Shown piece by piece: positions 6,616 through 7,540 of a DNA stretch of 7,540 nt; the stretch's first letter is position 1, and every line of letters begins with the position of its first letter. This DNA comes from Burkholderiaceae bacterium (GTDB taxonomy: Bacteria > Pseudomonadota > Gammaproteobacteria > Burkholderiales > Burkholderiaceae). The notes beneath the pieces were generated by a model. That model searched no databases and had not been told where the DNA came from. It worked only from the letters and a program-made list of their open reading frames with translations. Position numbers and translations under genes: made by a program. The stretch covers positions 1-7,540 of the forward strand of contig CANGWT010000077.1 of NCBI GenBank assembly GCA_947457745.1, given 5' to 3'.

Positions 6616-7314
6616 ATGCGCACACCCAAAAATCCAGACATCATCCAAATTCATAAAAATGCCCCCGACTACCCAGCTCGCCTCTTAGATTTATACGACC
6701 CGCCCAATTCACTCTATATATATGGGGATATTCGTCTATTCAATCTACCCATGATTGCCATTGTGGGGTCACGTGCCGCTAGCCCGGAAGGAATCAGGAA
6801 TGCCCACTATTTTGCGCAAGCCCTATCAGCGGAGGGCTATCTCATTATTTCTGGGCTAGCACGGGGGGTTGATGGGGCGGCCCACCGAGGCACTCTTAAG
6901 TCAAATCAGGGGTACCGGACCATAGCTGTATGCGGTACTGGGCTCGATATCGTGTATCCACCAGAGCACCTGGGCTTGGCTCAAGCCATCGCTAACGGCG
7001 GGCTCTTGGTGTCTGAGCTAGCTCCTGGGCTGGGGCCAAAAGCTTGGCACTTCCCACGCAGGAACCGCATCATTGCCGCCTTATCCCTTGGAATACTCGT
7101 GATAGAGGCGGCCGAGCGTTCTGGCTCGCTCATTACAGCTAGGCTGGGCTGTGAGCTTGGTCGTGAGATTTTTGCGATTCCTGGGTCAATACACAACCCA
7201 CTCTATAAGGGCTGCCATCAACTACTTCAGCAAGGCGCCAAGCTGGCTCAATCCCCACAAGACATTCTCGAGGAATTACCAAAATGGTCAAAAACAGCGT
7301 TTAAGGGTATTTAA
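6616..7314 (+). CDS. dprA: DprA, Rossmann-core-only form
   Basis: DprA (Smf) binds incoming single-stranded DNA in the cytoplasm and loads RecA during natural transformation. The 232 residues cover the Rossmann-like core from its first helix (APDYPARLLDLYDPP, 16-30). Family motifs include AIVGSRAASPEG (48-59), SGLARGVDGAAH (79-90), HFPRRNRIIAALS (145-157), SGSLITARLG (169-178) and GREIFAIPGSI (182-192). It ends about 15 residues after the core, at ILEELPKWSKTAFKGI. Typical DprA proteins are about 300-380 residues, with an N-terminal SAM-like domain and often a C-terminal winged helix; both are missing. The start is fixed: the in-frame region upstream has no ATG, GTG or TTG before a stop at 6565-6567. 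No clear Shine-Dalgarno precedes the ATG. The core motifs are intact with no frameshift, so the gene looks functional rather than decayed. It is divergent from def and precedes a probable topA. Confidence 0.92.
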   Translation: MRTPKNPDIIQIHKNAPDYPARLLDLYDPPNSLYIYGDIRLFNLPMIAIVGSRAASPEGIRNAHYFAQALSAEGYLIISGLARGVDGAAHRGTLKSNQGYRTIAVCGTGLDIVYPPEHLGLAQAIANGGLLVSELAPGLGPKAWHFPRRNRIIAALSLGILVIEAAERSGSLITARLGCELGREIFAIPGSIHNPLYKGCHQLLQQGAKLAQSPQDILEELPKWSKTAFKGI

Positions 7315-7511
7315 ATCACTATTTTAAGAAAAATAGGGGCTTTAATTGAGCCTTACCGAATCCCCAAAAATGAGGTTTTTGGACTTTTGTCAATTTATCG
7401 GTTAATAATAAAAAAGGGCGTGGGAAAGGTCTGACCAGGATCTGGTTTAAATTGGTTACCCGTTTTCACCCATTAAAAACATCATTTCAAGCTCAAATTT
7501 AGGCAAAACGC
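7315..7511 (+). promoter_or_regulatory. dprA-topA spacer with candidate topA promoter
   Basis: This 197-nt A+T-rich spacer holds no recognisable gene. A possible promoter for the downstream gene is TTGTCA (7387-7392, five of six) with TAAAAA (7409-7414) at 16 nt; an alternative is TTGGAC (7379-7384) with TAATAA (7403-7408) at 18 nt. A short inverted repeat, ACCAG-GAT-CTGGT, lies at 7434-7446 between the promoter candidate and the start codon. Near the dprA stop, GGCT/AGCC (7338-7341 and 7349-7352) could form a four-pair stem, but no T-run follows on the plus strand, so I see no convincing terminator for dprA. The frame of dprA stays open for 39 codons past its stop, to TGA at 7432-7434. Confidence 0.3.
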
Positions 7512-7540
7512 GTGGCAACTAAAGCATCTACCAAAAAAAA
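7512..7540 (+). CDS. topA: DNA topoisomerase I, N-terminal fragment (runs off right edge)
   Basis: Nine codons and two further bases are present from a GTG at 7512-7514, giving MATKASTKK. AGG at 7501-7503 stands 8 nt before the GTG as a plausible ribosome binding site. A short lysine-, alanine- and threonine-rich leader before the Toprim domain is how I remember topA products starting in Burkholderiaceae, and topA commonly lies downstream of dprA in proteobacteria. TopA relaxes negative supercoils by cutting one strand through an active-site tyrosine; none of its domains is in this window. The call rests on nine residues and gene order. Other proteins with lysine-rich starts, including histone-like ones, could begin the same way. 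Confidence 0.5.

Noticed and set aside
6981..7196. Minus-strand ORF of 71 codons within dprA
   Set aside because: It is antisense to conserved DprA motifs and reads as low-complexity shadow sequence.
7336..7375. Possible intrinsic terminator after dprA
   Set aside because: The GGCT/AGCC stem has only four pairs, and no T-run follows on the plus strand. On the minus strand a T-rich stretch does follow, but no minus-strand gene ends there.
1..7540. Mobile elements, CRISPR, tRNA, rRNA or defence systems
   Set aside because: I found no transposase, integrase, regular repeats, terminal inverted repeats, cloverleaf or toxin-antitoxin pair on either strand.

Overview
The window reads as an ordinary chromosomal stretch from a betaproteobacterium of the Burkholderiaceae. 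A Polynucleobacter-like genome is my best guess. The grounds are protein style (Fmt, RsmB, Def, NtrY and the first residues of an OsmC/YcaO protein), moderate G+C judged by eye, very tight gene packing, and the order def-fmt-rsmB-DUF4390-ntrY-ntrX. The genus is an inference from memory of these families; no search was run.

Layout: almost everything from 6544 down to 162 lies on the minus strand as one run of genes, def > fmt > rsmB > DUF4390 > ntrY > ntrX. The junctions are 7 nt, 1 nt, a 4-nt ATGA overlap, another 4-nt ATGA overlap, and 2 nt. After a 107-nt gap the first 18 codons of an OsmC-YcaO protein run off the left edge (54 to 1). On the plus strand dprA starts 71 nt from def, divergently (6616-7314). 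It is followed by a 197-nt A+T-rich spacer and the first nine codons of a probable topA from a GTG at 7512.

How the genes fit together: Fmt puts the formyl group on initiator Met-tRNA, Def removes it from new proteins, and RsmB methylates 16S rRNA in the decoding region, so the front of the operon serves translation initiation and ribosome maturation. The back half is an envelope-sensing unit: a small exported protein (DUF4390), a four-helix membrane histidine kinase with a large periplasmic domain (NtrY), and a response regulator (NtrX-like). The regulator keeps receiver and Fis-type helix-turn-helix domains but has no AAA+ sigma-54 activator domain. DprA handles incoming single-stranded DNA and TopA relaxes negative supercoils.

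I see no insertion sequence, prophage, CRISPR array, tRNA, rRNA or defence gene. The points most worth a second look are the AAA-less NtrX, the coupling of the exported DUF4390 protein to NtrY, and the DprA that is reduced to its Rossmann core. I do not claim a new system here.
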